Shown: positions 1 to 10,706 of the stretch, piece after piece | Position numbering within the stretch: the first letter of the stretch is position 1 | Layout of the letters: each line of letters begins with the position of its first letter | Assembly: GCA_963970005.1 (NCBI GenBank) | Contig: CAXAMN010015446.1 | Location: 48,882 to 112,881 of the forward strand | Direction: 5' to 3' | Length of the DNA stretch: 64,000 nt | Origin: Durusdinium trenchii | Lineage: Eukaryota; Sar; Dinophyceae; Suessiales; Symbiodiniaceae | Notes under the pieces: model-generated | Databases searched by the model: none | Told to the model about the DNA's origin: nothing | Seen by the model: the letters and a program-made list of their open reading frames with translations, nothing else | Position numbers and translations under genes: made by a program

Positions 1-538
1 TATAGTATTCCAACTATGTAATTAACAACCAAGACGGGCATCCAAGTACCCTCCCCTACCATGCCTTTGCACAGTACAACACATTGCAGTGATGTCATTG
101 TGCCTACACTGTTGACACTCAATGCGGGCATCTCCACACATACATAGTACCTGCATAAGTCGTGTAAATGGAGGTTCGGCCAATCATTTTGCACTGGAAG
201 GCCGTTGGCCGCTGGAAAGCGGCAGTGGAAATGCTGCAGGACTACCAGTCACGTCTTCAATGGTTGTTGTCAATTCATGTCTCAGTTGAGGCCGTGGGTT
301 TCGAGATGGTTTTGCACACGAGCAAGACAGGCTCCACTATGGTTCCATGCGCACGGGTTTGTGATCTTGGATTTTCACTGGAATGTTGTGAGGTGTTCCA
401 TTGTTTTGGTTCAAATAATTGAAACTTATGTTCAACGAGGCGTTGCTGTTTTATATGGTAAACATGTTGTTTTGTTGCGTTTGACCTTGATGTTTCTTAC
501 CGTCCTACGAGCAGTGAAATCATTCGCATTTCTTGGAG
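1..538. other. left edge, no gene resolved
   Basis: No gene is supported here. Earlier exons of the zinc-finger gene that begins at 539 are expected, because that exon starts in the middle of a codon, but I could not place them. A short frame near 168-290 encodes a W-K-A-A-rich helix that faintly resembles a pentatricopeptide-type repeat; it is too short to call. Confidence 0.3.
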
Positions 539-1546
539 GCAACGCTCCAGAACCGCACTTGATACTTCAGTGCCAATTGGAAGAAACAACCCTCCAGGCC
601 GGGGCAGAGAACACGGGTTGCAAGAACAGGTAGCCGCAATGCAGTTGCAATGTGTCCAAGTAAAGGCCCTGTATATACACGAAAAACTGGACCCACATTT
701 GTGGATGCAACGCGTGCTTTACAACTCCAAAGACAATGTTGTGGATATTGAAGCTTGGGTAAACCTAGCAAAACAAGGGCCCAACCTTTTGTTTGCAAGG
801 GTTTTCGCTACTTTTTCTACCATTCTTCTGTCAGCTGAGAGGCATTCCTCGATGTTTTGGAGGGGAAGCAGACGGACACGGACGCGGCCATGCTAGAAGA
901 GTGTGGTTATTGCCACAGAAAGTTTCGATTTGACAGGATTGCCAAACATGAAACTAGATGTCCAGAATCAAAGCCTAAGCCAGCGAAGCTCGACATAGCG
1001 CAGAAATTGCTTGTTGGCACACCGGGGGAGAAGCACATCCCCGATGTGAGAAGGGAACTCTTAAATGGGACCAAGCTTCCTCCATTGAGAGTACGAAAGT
1101 GGGATGATAGTCCAGATGGGCTTCGTGAGTGCTTCCGCTGCAAACGACGCTTTTCAGCCGAAGCCTTGGAGAAGCATGCAAAGCGGTGCACAGCTTCTTT
1201 GCGACCAAGCCCAAGAGAACCTGTTACGCCTCCAATCGTGGGGCAGACTGTAAGTTCTTCAGCTCAACCCACAAATGAAAGACAGAAACATTCAAGCAGA
1301 GAATTGAGTAGCGGTCGAAGAAAGATTCAGGAGAAAGCGCGAGACTCTGCAGAGAGGGTATCGTCGGCTACAGGGTGCAGAGATCAGAATGTGGAGCGTT
1401 CGGGCGGCAGGATTCAGAGTAAGCTCGCAAAAGAGCGCTTGACAGGCGACCTTCGTCAGCCTGGATCCTATCCTTCAGCACCTTCGCATGGACAACCGTG
1501 CTACGATCAGCTTGAGCTTGATGTAGCTGATTGGCTGGATGGATAG
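539..1546 (+). CDS. C2HC-type double zinc-finger protein (ZC2HC1-like), partial 5' end
   Basis: The main exon is 842-1546 and ends with TAG at 1544-1546. It encodes two matched zinc fingers of the form C-x2-C-x11-H-x3-C: the first begins at about 901 (CGYCHRKF) and the second at about 1132 (CFRCKRRF). About 60 residues lie between them, and a Ser/Arg-rich tail ends in an acidic DVADWLDG. This spacing is like the ZC2HC1/FAM164 family, whose cellular role is poorly known; zinc binding is the only safe inference. An upstream exon at 539-629 joins in frame through a GT-AG intron (630-841, acceptor AG|G) and adds a Pro/Gly/Arg-rich stretch. It starts in phase 2, so at least one earlier exon is missing. 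An alternative is a start at the ATG at 890, with the pyrimidine-rich tract ending in AG at 833-834 acting as a spliced-leader acceptor. The fingers are certain; the 5' structure is not. Confidence 0.7.
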
Positions 1547-2348
1547 TACAAAGCATACGTTGCCTTGGCGGGGCTGACGAGTTGAGGATAGGCGCGAAGG
1601 AGACCAATGCCATCCATGTTTGGATACAGCAGTTTCTTGGAATTTGGCTTCGAGATTCTCTACAAGTTCTGATCCAACTACCTGGTGCCTCGTGCGCGCA
1701 AGCTTGCAGGACTAAGGCTTTAGGAGGTGTAGGATTAGCTTGAAAGTTGAAAAGTGAAGTTTACCTGCAAGACTAGTCATGTTTGTATTCGGGTTGCTTC
1801 GCGACGACGACCGCCCGCGCCAGTTGTTCTCAGAGAGAGGGTAAAAGAAATATCTATAAGCGCACTATTTTTGGAGTCTTACTTGTTCTTTGCGCACATT
1901 GTTTGATCTATTTTTCGACTTCCTTGAAATTGTGCATGTTCAAAGGGGGTCGAAAAATAGAGCAATTACGCGCTATAAACTATACAACCAACCGAAGCAA
2001 TAACACTAAAACGCACACTGCCCCTAATTCTCGGGCCTTCATGTTTCAAAGCTTCGGAGGCACATAGTCCCAGGTACATGCACGCGAAACGAAAGTGCAT
2101 CGGAACAAACGCTTGCAAATGTGTGCGAATGCGTCGAAGCAAATGCAACTGAACAAAGTACGTAGTAGTGCACGAAGGAAGACACAGAGGTACGCCATAT
2201 AAGTGCACATCTTACATCACTACAAACACGAAACTGCTGCCCCAACCCCCCACCGGAAAAGCGAACAGCAAAGTATGTGACAGGCGCAAAAAGGCGGTGT
2301 ATCAGCCGCGGACCAAAAGCAATGTAGATGAGCACGGTTGACGTTAAC
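1547..2348. other. intergenic, no gene
   Basis: Probably the 3' untranslated region of the zinc-finger gene followed by spacer. I see no coding frame with recognisable content. The bases just before 2349 (gttaac) form the left part of the insertion site of the retrotransposon that follows. Confidence 0.5.
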
Positions 2349-2388
2349 ATGTTCACCATTCTTTCTCGACCGCAGCTTGTTCGACGGC
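2349..2388 (+). repeat. terminal repeat A1 of DIRS element
   Basis: Forty bases, ATGTTCACC to GTTCGACGGC, that are repeated without change at 9834-9873. They mark the left boundary of the element. Confidence 0.85.
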
Positions 2389-2663
2389 TCATGAGCCTAG
2401 CTCACGCGCCGCTCACTCAGAGTGGCTTGATCGCGGCTGCAGTCGCGACTCTTTTCCGCGATCCCGGGGTCCATCACGTGCTGCCTTGTTTTTGCGAGGA
2501 GATCATTGTGCATTGGCCCTCTTTTACTAGCTGGCATTCTCATCGGGTTTCTGCTTTTTCAGGTGCTGGAGTGGTTGATTCTGTTGAGGGCTGCTCTATC
2601 ATTGCAGCTCCGCCACCAACAATTCTGGTCTAGGAACTGGCAATTAGCCCGGGCCCGGCTTGC

Positions 2664-4937
2664 ATGAGTTCTACTGAGGACATTGCTAGCCTTCGTGCCG
2701 AGCTTAGCGATCTGAAAGAGAGGGTTCGGGTGCTAGAGCAGCTGACGGCTGCCAGGGCCGAAGGGAGCCCTTCCACCGTTGTGCCAGTGACCGTGACCTA
2801 CCACTCAGCTGCTACGGACAGCCCTTCTGCTGCCCCGCCTGCTGTGACAGTCGGATCCCCCACTCAGTTGCCAGGGACTCCAGTTGGCTTGACACCTGGA
2901 GGCCGCATCACCGCTTCTCAGTACACTGAGGAGTACCGCAGGGACATCGCCTTAGGGATTGGAGACTACCTCCGCAGGAGCTTGCAGGGAGTGAATCGTG
3001 GGCCCTCGGGCCGAGATCTCGCTGCCTTCAAAGGTCTACATCCTGGTTCGCGACCTGAACGGTCGCACCTACGATCCGGTTGGTGTGCATCACACCTTTT
3101 CCTCCCTTCGCCGCCTTGTGCGCGACGAGGACTACTTGGGCGACTCGATCTTCATTGGGCTCCCCTCCCTTTGAAAACAAAGCTTGCTGTGCAGCGTGCC
3201 GGGCTCTCCTGGCCCGCATAGATGATGGATGATGAGCGTGAGGAGGACGGTGAACCTATGACTGCTGCCGAAGTGCTGAAGCATTGTTCACTGTTGTCGG
3301 ATGAGTCAGACCAACCTGTGATTGAGTACCCTGTCGGTGTGAGCGAAGTCATTACACCTACAGGTCAGTCGATCCGGGTTGCAATTATATGCATTGGGGA
3401 GGTTGACGGGTCCTTTTTGGTTGCAGTTCCTTACGGGGCATGGCGTCGTACAGTGGCCCGTAGACGACTCCCAAGTTCCTTTTTAGCGAAACCGCTTGCG
3501 TGTGATGTTTTGTTGGCTGCCGCTCGTGATCCGGCGGCCGAGACGACTAGTGGTAAGGTCTGGATTGGTTGGCTGTCCGCGGACTTTTGGGAAACCATCT
3601 CGTTTGACACGGGTGGTGAACCGGCCCTGACCATCCCTTTCGATGATGACGAGTTGTTTTTACCTTTGGCTTCAGGCTTAGTTGAGGCTGCGCAGAATTT
3701 CCTTCCTAGCCGGCTCCAGCCGAGTTCGTACGAATCCTTGCCTCCTGAACCGGATCCAGCTTTAGCCAGCCGGGTCACTGCGCTGGAAGCAAGCTTGGCA
3801 GGCATTAGTCAGCAATTAGAGACGTTAGTGACTCTGCAGACAAAGCATTCGCCTGCAGTAGTGCCTCCACGAGCTCCTGTCAAACCTGCTGGAGCTCGAC
3901 CTAAGGCCTCACGTGCCGCATCTGCTGGTTATGCTGGCCTGGATCCTGCTGTAGTACAATCCGCTTTAGCCGCTGGCATCCAACCTGAGCAACTTGCAGA
4001 GATGTCGAAGGTGGCTATGGCTGGGAAGCCTCGGCTTCCCGATCTGCCGAAAGCTGCACCTGCCAAGAAAGATCCCCTGTCGGAAAGTGAAGAAGAAGTC
4101 ATCGGTTTGGATGTTGGGGAGCGCCCGGGAAAAGGATCCTATGGTGGCTGCATTGACAAAGCTGACTGCCATCACCCAACACCTGGCACGTCAGAGAAAG
4201 AGGGACAATTCCCTGGAGGCGCTTCTATAGACGGCTCTGGATTGCCCGGTTCCTCCGAGTCAGGAAGTATGCCAAGCTCTCGGAAGAATGCAGCTGCTCT
4301 TCAGGCCCTAAGGAAAACCTTGCACTCCGACCCCGAGAAGATTTCACGAGTGATCGAGAACAACATGGAGACCGACTTCCAGCTGCACCGGACAGGCCTG
4401 CCCGGTTCGTCGCCGGTGCAGGTTTCGGCCAGAGCCTGGCTCGAAGCTCGGTCACGGGTTCAAAACTTCAAGACACCTGTTACACTTCTTTGGGGAATTG
4501 CCGGGATTCTGGACGCCCTTCGGGAAAACAGGCCCGAGGAAGCTCGGGCTCGAGCTTGCCTCCTCCTTTGTCAAGGAGATCAGCTGTCCATCGACAAAGG
4601 CAGTTGGATTGTGGCCGCTCCTATGTCCCTCGAGGATCCACCTCCTTATGCTGTGTTAGCCACCCATACATTACCGACAGAGAGCGAGAGTCAAGTTACG
4701 AAGCTGGTGGATGCCAGGTGGGTCGATCTGTTCTTGCATCATCTGCACGAGATCGATCAGCTGACCGAGAAGAAGAAGAAGCTCGCATTTCGGAAGCCGG
4801 CTGCCGATCCTCCTACCGAGCATGTTGGGTCGCCGAAGCGGGGCCTGAAAGGAAAGGGGAGTGGCAAAGGATCTGGATCGGGCGGAGCTGGGAAGGAAGC
4901 CGGCAAGGAAGCCAGCAAAGAGAAGGAAGCCGCCTAG
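2664..4937 (+). pseudogene. gag-like region of DIRS element, frameshifted
   Basis: The first part (from ATG 2664) encodes a short coiled coil (SLRAELSDLKERVRVLEQL, residues about 9-27) and a Pro/Thr/Ser linker. At about 3030 the reading moves to another frame, which continues with KVYILVRDLNGRTYDPVGVH, and at about 3168 it moves again to a Cys-rich piece (NKACCAACRALLARI). A long frame from 3222 to 4937 (571 codons) then encodes a structural-type protein with a second coiled coil near residues 185-205 and a Gly/Lys/Ser-rich basic tail (GKGSGKGSGSGG), suited to nucleic-acid binding. Between about 4120 and 4225 the better reading is in the +1 frame (DPMVAALTKLTAI), so two compensating shifts are likely. 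Gag proteins of this order are poorly conserved, so the assignment rests on position upstream of the RT and on composition. Confidence 0.6.
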
Positions 4938-5848
4938 TAACCCCTGGAGGGCCCGCCGACTTCGAGGCTTGCAGCCATGGTTGGCCTGTGGATGGTCCTG
5001 TGCCTAGTCCTTCTATGCCAGCGCAGAGCCCTCCCTGTTGGGACGTGGCTCCTGCGATATTGGGTCGGGGACCTTCCCTCGCCGGCCGCGTTATGCAAGC
5101 TCCTCAGTCGTCTGGCCCTCCGCGAGGTGAGGGGCTGGCCGGTGCAGCAGCTGCTGCTCCTGAAGATGGAAGGCAAAGGCCGGAGGCGTCTGAACAGCGA
5201 CAAGCGCCCGGAGCCTCAGCCTCTACGGTGAATGCTCGTCATCTTTGGAATTCATTGATTCGATGGGCCTTGCGATCACTTTGCGGGGCCTTCAAGAGTT
5301 TTTTACAGTCTTCTCTCAGACCTCCAGTTCATGATCGACAGTTTCATACCCCTCGGTCGTTGTGGCCGATTCCGCTGCCGCACCCTGAGATGGTTCAGGG
5401 CGCCGGGGAAGCTGATCCAGCCTCCTCACCATGGCAACGATTTTCAAACATTTTGATTTTGACGTTGGACTGGCTTCATCTTGGCAAACCCCCAGTGTGG
5501 CCTAAGACTTTCAATGCTCGTGCAACCCTGACGGAGGAGCAACGCAGTGTTTTGGCAAGGTTGAAACATTTGGCCGGCGAATGGCTTCGCTTTGAGGATG
5601 TTACCGCTGAATCTATGGGCCGGACCGCCGGCAAGGTGGAGAGCTTAGAGAAATTGGTTGCTAGCTTGGAGCGCTCTGCAGTTGCTTTCGTGCCTGCTAC
5701 CGGGTCTGGTAAGGGACCTATGCGCGCTGGCTTGGACGGCTGTTCCCAGCCTTTGCACGTCGAGGAGATTCAAGCTGCAAAACCAGTAGAAGCGAGCCGC
5801 CTGGCCTTCAAAGGTCGCCCCGCATTTGACCCGGCGCAGACCCTTTGA
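4938..5848 (+). pseudogene. linker region between gag-like and RT of DIRS element
   Basis: The frame open from before 4938 to 5848 is Pro/Ala/Gln-rich at first. It then encodes a conserved-looking helical segment (about 5500-5690, including ATLTEEQRSVLARLKHLAGEW and ESLEKLVASLERS) that leads into the reverse transcriptase. The stop at 5846-5848 overlaps the next frame (start 5845) by a few bases, which suggests either a frameshift or translational coupling. I recognise no catalytic motif here. Confidence 0.45.
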
Positions 5849-6977
5849 AGTTTGCAATGCATCCTACTGAGCTGCTCGAGAAAGTTCCGGCTGTCAAGGT
5901 CCGAGGAAATCGAAAAGAGATCTTGGATCTGCTAGCTGCCCTTGACGCAACTCAGCGGCTTGCCCTGTTCACTCCTGAGGAGGTTCGCATGAGTCACCGA
6001 GCTGGGATGTTTGCGCTGATGAAAAATTTGAGTACGGACCGTCTCATTTTGGATTGTCGGCCAGCCAACGCTCTTGAACCAGGGTTGAACGATTGGACCC
6101 AGACTATGGCATCTTTGGTTCCTTTGCTTTCTTGGGTGGTCCCTCCCGGACACAAGGTAGTCGCTGCCGGCGAGGACCTCAAGGACTATTACTACTACTA
6201 TATGATAACCCCCTCTCGTTCTCGACGAAATGCCCTCGCAATGACATTGTCCAGAGCGGAGGCCAAGAAGTTTGCAGGCGCCTTCCGACACGCCGAGCGC
6301 TCATCGCCTGTGTATGTGCCAGCTCTTGCGACGATGGCTATGGGAGACCTCAACGCAGTAGAGTTTGGTCAGCAGTCTCATGTACGCTTAGGCCTTATGC
6401 ATGGTTTGCTCCGTATGACCGATTTGCTGACTATCCGTGGGAGGTTCCCTAGACAGAATTGGGCCGCGGGCTATGTCATTGATGATTTCGTCGTAGTTGA
6501 AGCTATCCCCCGAAACCCCCTTCGTGCTACACCTTTTTCTACTCAGGTGGCTGACGAGATGGCTCAGCTGTACGCTACAACGACAAGAAGCGGTTTCGCG
6601 CTGAGGAAAACCTCCAGTTCTGGGGGATCAGTATTGAGGGGACGACTGGTCTCATCCGGGCGCAGCTGGACCGAGTGATCCCGTTGTGCTTCCTTTCAGC
6701 TCGCATAGCCCGGGCAGGGGCTGCTTCGCGACACCTGCTCGAGGTCATCGCTGGCTCCTGGACTGCAATACTGCAAGCCCGCAAGCGAGGCATGTGTTTG
6801 CTTGAGACCATTTTTGCTGAGATTCAAGAACATGAGTACCACGAGGTTTTCATATGTTCTCCTCAACTCTGTGCAGAACTGTGGACTTTGACTGTTTTAG
6901 CCCCACTGTTTTGTTCGGATTTGCAAGCCCAAGTTTCGCCGGAATTTTACGTGGTCGATGCTTCTGAGAAAAGATAG
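5845..6977 (+). pseudogene. reverse transcriptase and start of RNase H, DIRS element
   Basis: Residues are counted from 5845. RLILDCRPAN (66-75) is the N-terminal RT motif. GEDLKDYYY (109-117) carries the two aspartates of the palm motif A region, MGDLNAVEFGQQSH (166-179) is the motif B region, and VIDDF (211-215) is the YxDD-equivalent with Asp213-Asp214. At about 6570 the thumb region continues in the -1-related frame (6570-6977), which reaches the first RNase H strand, FYVVDAS. It then stops, and the RNase H resumes in the frame that starts near 6992. The polymerase would copy element RNA into cDNA. All palm aspartates are present, but the two shifts break the polyprotein. Confidence 0.75.
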
Positions 6978-6991
6978 CTGGGGCTTGCACG

Positions 6992-9610
6992 GTGCTCCCT
7001 GACGTGTTTGCTGCAGAGTTGAACCGGCACTCCATGACTAAAGCTGCCTGGTCGCGGCTGCTCTCTCCTTGGAAGAGTTACCAGCGCAGTCGCGATCTCC
7101 TGCTGCCTGAGGACGAAGTACCAACTGGCGAGGAGCCAGCGCAAGCTCATCCTTTGTGGAGGCAGCTCTGCCGGTCGTGCACCTTCGAACACAGTTTTTG
7201 TTTTCGTGTCAAACCGACGAAACATATCAACTTGAAGGAATTGCAAGCCATGGTGCATATGGAGGCACAACATGCTAGACAGTCCCCCTCATCACGCTGC
7301 AGCATCGGCACTGATTCACAGGTTGTGTTAGGCCCTGTGGTCAAAGGCAGGTCAGCATCGAGGTCCCTCAACTATATGTTGCAAAGGCATCTGCCTGCGG
7401 TCCTTTGTTACAATCTGTATTCTGGGCACCAATACATCCCTTCAGCAGACAACCCCTCTGACGACCCCACAAGGGATAGAGACCTCAGAGGCCCCTCAGA
7501 GGACATCCCAAATTGGCTGACAGCTGCATTTGTTGGGGACTTCACTGCCCTGGATGTCTTCCTCGCGCATCATGGAGCTGATGAGAGCGTTTTGGCCAGA
7601 CTCCCTAGTTTTTGTGACGCTGATATTCCACCTGATTGGCTTGAATCTGGCCGGGCCCTCAGAAGAAAAATGCATTCAGCAAAAAGAGAAAACAGAGCTG
7701 AATCCAGCGGAGTCCACACTGCACCTCCGCCTGATCGGGAAGCATCTGGAGCAGGAAGCTCTATGTTATGGGGCGAGACTTCTTTTGGTGAACTGTCTCA
7801 ACAAGCCAGTGCTGCGATCGCGGGATTGCCTCTGGAACATTTCTGTTTTCCCCGAGAGTGGCCCTTGACTGAACGCAGACAGTCCCTAAAGCGACAAGGG
7901 GTGCTGGATTTGTTTTCGGGCAGCTTGGGTTTGGCCAGAGCTATTGCCAGGCATCTCAAGTGTTGGGTGCTGGTGTATGATATAGTTTTGGATCCGAAGC
8001 AAGATCTCCTTTCTGAAAATGTACAACAGTTCATTGAGAGTTTGTTGCTCCTCAATTGTTTTCGAGCTCTAACTGCAGGTCCAGTTTGTGCTAGTTTTTC
8101 TCGAGCAGTTCGGCCACCCGTCCGATCGCGAGCCGCTCCTCGCGGGCTGCCTGAGCTGACACAGAATATGCAACGCAAAGTTGAGGACGGCAATGTTTTC
8201 TCTGCTTGGTTAGCTAAGTTGATCACTTTCGCACTCGATTTCCCCCTCTTCATCTTCATCGAGAACCCTTGGCTTTCTTTTCTTTGGGATCAACCGGAGT
8301 GGTTGCGGCTCAGTTCACGAGAGGACTGCGGGTTTTTTACGACAGATTTCTGCACTTGGGGCACACCGTGGAGGAAACGTACTCGGTTTTTGACCAACAC
8401 AGAGCTGAAGCATATAAAGCTCCTTTGTTCTTGTGATCCTCCTGCACAGCACCTCCGCTTAGTTGGTTATTCATCAAAGCACCGGAAGCCTTGGACGAAA
8501 GTTGCTGAATCCTATCCAGCCCGCCTAAGTAATGCATTAGCTCTGTTTTTGCATAACAGTTTGTTGCCCATCGGACGCCGAAGACAGCTCGACATAGCCG
8601 CCTGTGCCAAGTGCAATTCTCGCATCGGTGAAGCTTCTTTGCCGGTGCCTCGCCCTCGGCGGGAACGACCTGATGTTGATTTGGAAACGGTTCAGTTGCT
8701 CAGTGCCCAGACCCTTCTGATCCAACAGAGAGTTCGCTCGATGTTCGCCTCTTGGTTGCAAACTGAGCTGACTGAGACGGCCTGGGAACAGATCGCTGAG
8801 AGACCTGAGCTGTGGGTGGTTTTTCTCCGCGCGTTTGGGCGATATCTTTTTGTGAGTTCACAGCCGATGTATTTATTTCGGCGTCTGGTTGTTTTCTATC
8901 AGCGCACCTATCCGACTTTTCCCGCGCCTTTGGTAGATGCCTGGGATTTGCTGTCTCGTTGGGAAAGGGTGCAACCGGTGGAACACAGAACTCCAATGCC
9001 AAAAGTGATTTTTGATGCCATGATTTGTTTGGGCTGGTTGTGGGGATGGCACAGATTTTGTGCCGTGTCGCTGCTGGCTTTTCATGGTAAGTTGCGAATC
9101 AGCGAACCAATTCGGGCCAGTCGCCAAGACCTCCTGCTTCCTGCAGAGACAGGCGCCGACATTCGCGCAGCTTTCATCAATATCACTAAGTCGAAAACTA
9201 GTCACAGAGGCCGCGGCATTGTTCAGCACACCAAGATCACAGATGAAATTGCGTTGTTAGCCATTGAAAGAATTTTTGGTCATCTGCAGCCGCAAGAAAG
9301 ACTCTACCCGGCTACCCCCAGCACTTTTCGACGGCGCTGGGATCGACTGCTCTCCACTCTGGGAGTTTCTTCGACATGGAAGCTAACGCCTGGTACGTTA
9401 CGAGCGGGCGGAGCCATTCACGCCTACCATCAAGGCTGCCCTGTGACCGAGATCCTCTGGCTGATGCGCCTGAAGCATTTGGTCACCCTGGAAAGTTATC
9501 TTCAGAGCACAGCAGCGATGAACATCATGCTCAAGCTGCCTGTTGATGTCCGGAACCGCATACAATCGTTCGCTCAGCTCCAACCACTTTTAGTTCGCCA
9601 CTCTCAATGA
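6992..9610 (+). CDS. RNase H / methyltransferase-like / tyrosine recombinase polyprotein
   Basis: An intact 872-codon frame. RNase H occupies residues 1-165 with Glu83 (NLKELQ), Asp108 (GTDSQ) and Asp153 (SADNPSD). A methyltransferase-like domain follows at about 300-480: SAM-site motif VLDLFSG (304-310), GPVCASFS (363-370, a Cys366 in the place of the C5-methyltransferase PC motif) and ENP (424-426). The tyrosine recombinase occupies about 570-872: Arg702 (LRISE), Arg804 (GTLRAGG), His829 (RLKHL) and the nucleophile Tyr836 (ESYLQ). RT-RNase H-methyltransferase-recombinase is the order known for DIRS elements. The recombinase would close and insert the circular DNA copy through the ATGT-bounded repeats; the role of the methyltransferase in such elements is not settled. 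The true start lies upstream in another frame, so 6992 is only the first in-frame codon called. Confidence 0.85.
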   Translation: MLPDVFAAELNRHSMTKAAWSRLLSPWKSYQRSRDLLLPEDEVPTGEEPAQAHPLWRQLCRSCTFEHSFCFRVKPTKHINLKELQAMVHMEAQHARQSPSSRCSIGTDSQVVLGPVVKGRSASRSLNYMLQRHLPAVLCYNLYSGHQYIPSADNPSDDPTRDRDLRGPSEDIPNWLTAAFVGDFTALDVFLAHHGADESVLARLPSFCDADIPPDWLESGRALRRKMHSAKRENRAESSGVHTAPPPDREASGAGSSMLWGETSFGELSQQASAAIAGLPLEHFCFPREWPLTERRQSLKRQGVLDLFSGSLGLARAIARHLKCWVLVYDIVLDPKQDLLSENVQQFIESLLLLNCFRALTAGPVCASFSRAVRPPVRSRAAPRGLPELTQNMQRKVEDGNVFSAWLAKLITFALDFPLFIFIENPWLSFLWDQPEWLRLSSREDCGFFTTDFCTWGTPWRKRTRFLTNTELKHIKLLCSCDPPAQHLRLVGYSSKHRKPWTKVAESYPARLSNALALFLHNSLLPIGRRRQLDIAACAKCNSRIGEASLPVPRPRRERPDVDLETVQLLSAQTLLIQQRVRSMFASWLQTELTETAWEQIAERPELWVVFLRAFGRYLFVSSQPMYLFRRLVVFYQRTYPTFPAPLVDAWDLLSRWERVQPVEHRTPMPKVIFDAMICLGWLWGWHRFCAVSLLAFHGKLRISEPIRASRQDLLLPAETGADIRAAFINITKSKTSHRGRGIVQHTKITDEIALLAIERIFGHLQPQERLYPATPSTFRRRWDRLLSTLGVSSTWKLTPGTLRAGGAIHAYHQGCPVTEILWLMRLKHLVTLESYLQSTAAMNIMLKLPVDVRNRIQSFAQLQPLLVRHSQ

Positions 9611-9684
9611 GCAGCGCAAGCGCTGTGACTTGCAGACGCGCAGAAGCCTTTTAGCTGCTGTAAGGTCTGGCTCTGCTGTGGGTA

Positions 9685-9837
9685 TGGATGCACCTCACGC
9701 CTTGCTGCCTGACTCCTTCAAAGCCTTGAGCATTGTTTTTCATGCAGCGACGACAGTCGTGAGGTCGATCTTCACGCAGACAGACCTTGTTGGAGAGAGA
9801 GAAATGTCCTGGGAATGCGGGGGTCGGGCAAGAATGT
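9685..9837 (+). repeat. terminal repeat B1 of DIRS element
   Basis: About 150 bases starting tggatgcacc and ending in gcaagaATGT. They recur at 9890-10054 with a few substitutions and a 12-13 base insertion in the second copy (near 9975-9990). Confidence 0.85.
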
Positions 9838-9873
9838 TCACCATTCTTTCTCGACCGCAGCTTGTTCGACGGC
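9834..9873 (+). repeat. terminal repeat A2 of DIRS element
   Basis: Identical over 40 bases to A1 at 2349-2388 and placed between B1 and B2, as required by the split-direct-repeat plan. A C-rich run (9873-9889) separates it from B2. Confidence 0.85.
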
Positions 9874-9889
9874 CCACCCGGGCCCCCCC

Positions 9890-10054
9890 TGGATGCACCT
9901 CACGCCTTGCTGCCTGACTCCTTCAAAGCCTTGAGCATTGTTTTTCACGCAGCGACGACAGTCGTGAGGTCGATTTCGTTCGGCGCCTTCACACAGACAG
10001 ACCTTGCTGGAGAGAGAGAAATGTCCTGGGAATGCGGGGTTCGGGCAAGAATGT
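9890..10054 (+). repeat. terminal repeat B2 and right end of DIRS element
   Basis: Second copy of B1. It ends in ATGT at 10051-10054, the same four bases that stand at the left edge and at the B1/A2 junction. Confidence 0.85.
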
Positions 10055-10706
10055 CAATTCTGAATGCCAGTAACAGGAACATCTTATCTACGTAGAATCC
10101 TGCCACGGTTTCTTCACGAATTTCGCTGCTCATGTACGTGGGTTCGCAAACGGGTTGTGTTGGCGTTGGCAAGTGTGCCCATGTGTGGCTGTGCCTTCAT
10201 CTCTTTTGGGCGAGTTGAGGATGGGGAGGTTCATTTCTGTAAAGGAAACAGTTCGTTCGCGGCTTTAGACAGGGATTCTTGTTGCTTCCTTTTTGTGTTG
10301 AATGGTCGTGGATCAAAAACAAATACACAAAACGATAAAGTTGGCAAAGTCTTTTTATGGATGCCCATTTGACGTGTCACTGTGCTGCAGGAACAGTTGG
10401 CAGTTAACAATGCGGAGTTGAAACAAGCGAGGGCATGAGATGGCGGTGTTGCTTGCTGGCAGCGCTGAGCCGGGAGAGGCGCCAAAATTGCCGGTCCGCC
10501 TGCAACAGCAATGAATGACACATATGGCACCTCAACCTTGCTTGCCTTGTTGGCCGATCATGGTTACATTCTGAGTGTTTTGGCTGACGCTTTCAATGAT
10601 TGATTTCACTTGGTCCATTCCCAAGGTCTTTTGGTTAATTTATCGATCCTCTCCAAGATTCTAGAAAAATTATTCAGCTGTTGGCGCTGGGAGTTTTGGT
10701 TTCAAC
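10055..10706. other. 5' flank of the GH27 gene
   Basis: No coding content recognised. Near the end, a T/C-rich stretch leads to an AG at 10676-10677, about 30 bases before the start codon at 10707. It could be the spliced-leader acceptor of the following gene. Confidence 0.35.

Larger units (their letters stand above)
2349..10054 (+). mobile_element. DIRS-order (PAT/Ngaro-type) tyrosine-recombinase retrotransposon
   Basis: A 7.7-kb element with gag-like frames, reverse transcriptase, RNase H, a methyltransferase-like domain and a tyrosine recombinase, all in + orientation. It has no LTRs and no target duplication. The ends have the split-direct-repeat plan A1-ORFs-B1-A2-B2: A1 (2349-2388) recurs as A2 (9834-9873), and B1 (9685-9837) recurs as B2 (9890-10054). 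The four bases ATGT occur at all three junctions: the left edge (2349-2352), B1/A2 (9834-9837) and the right edge (10051-10054). This fits integration of a circular intermediate by a tyrosine recombinase at a short core. Removing the element would leave gttaac-ATGT-caattc as the empty site. Gag, RT and RNase H parts carry frameshifts, so this copy is probably inactive unless programmed shifts are used, while the recombinase frame is long and intact. Confidence 0.88.

Noticed and set aside
168..422. Pentatricopeptide-type repeat protein
   Set aside because: Only one weak helix fits; no repeated 35-residue pattern and no splice-consistent continuation.
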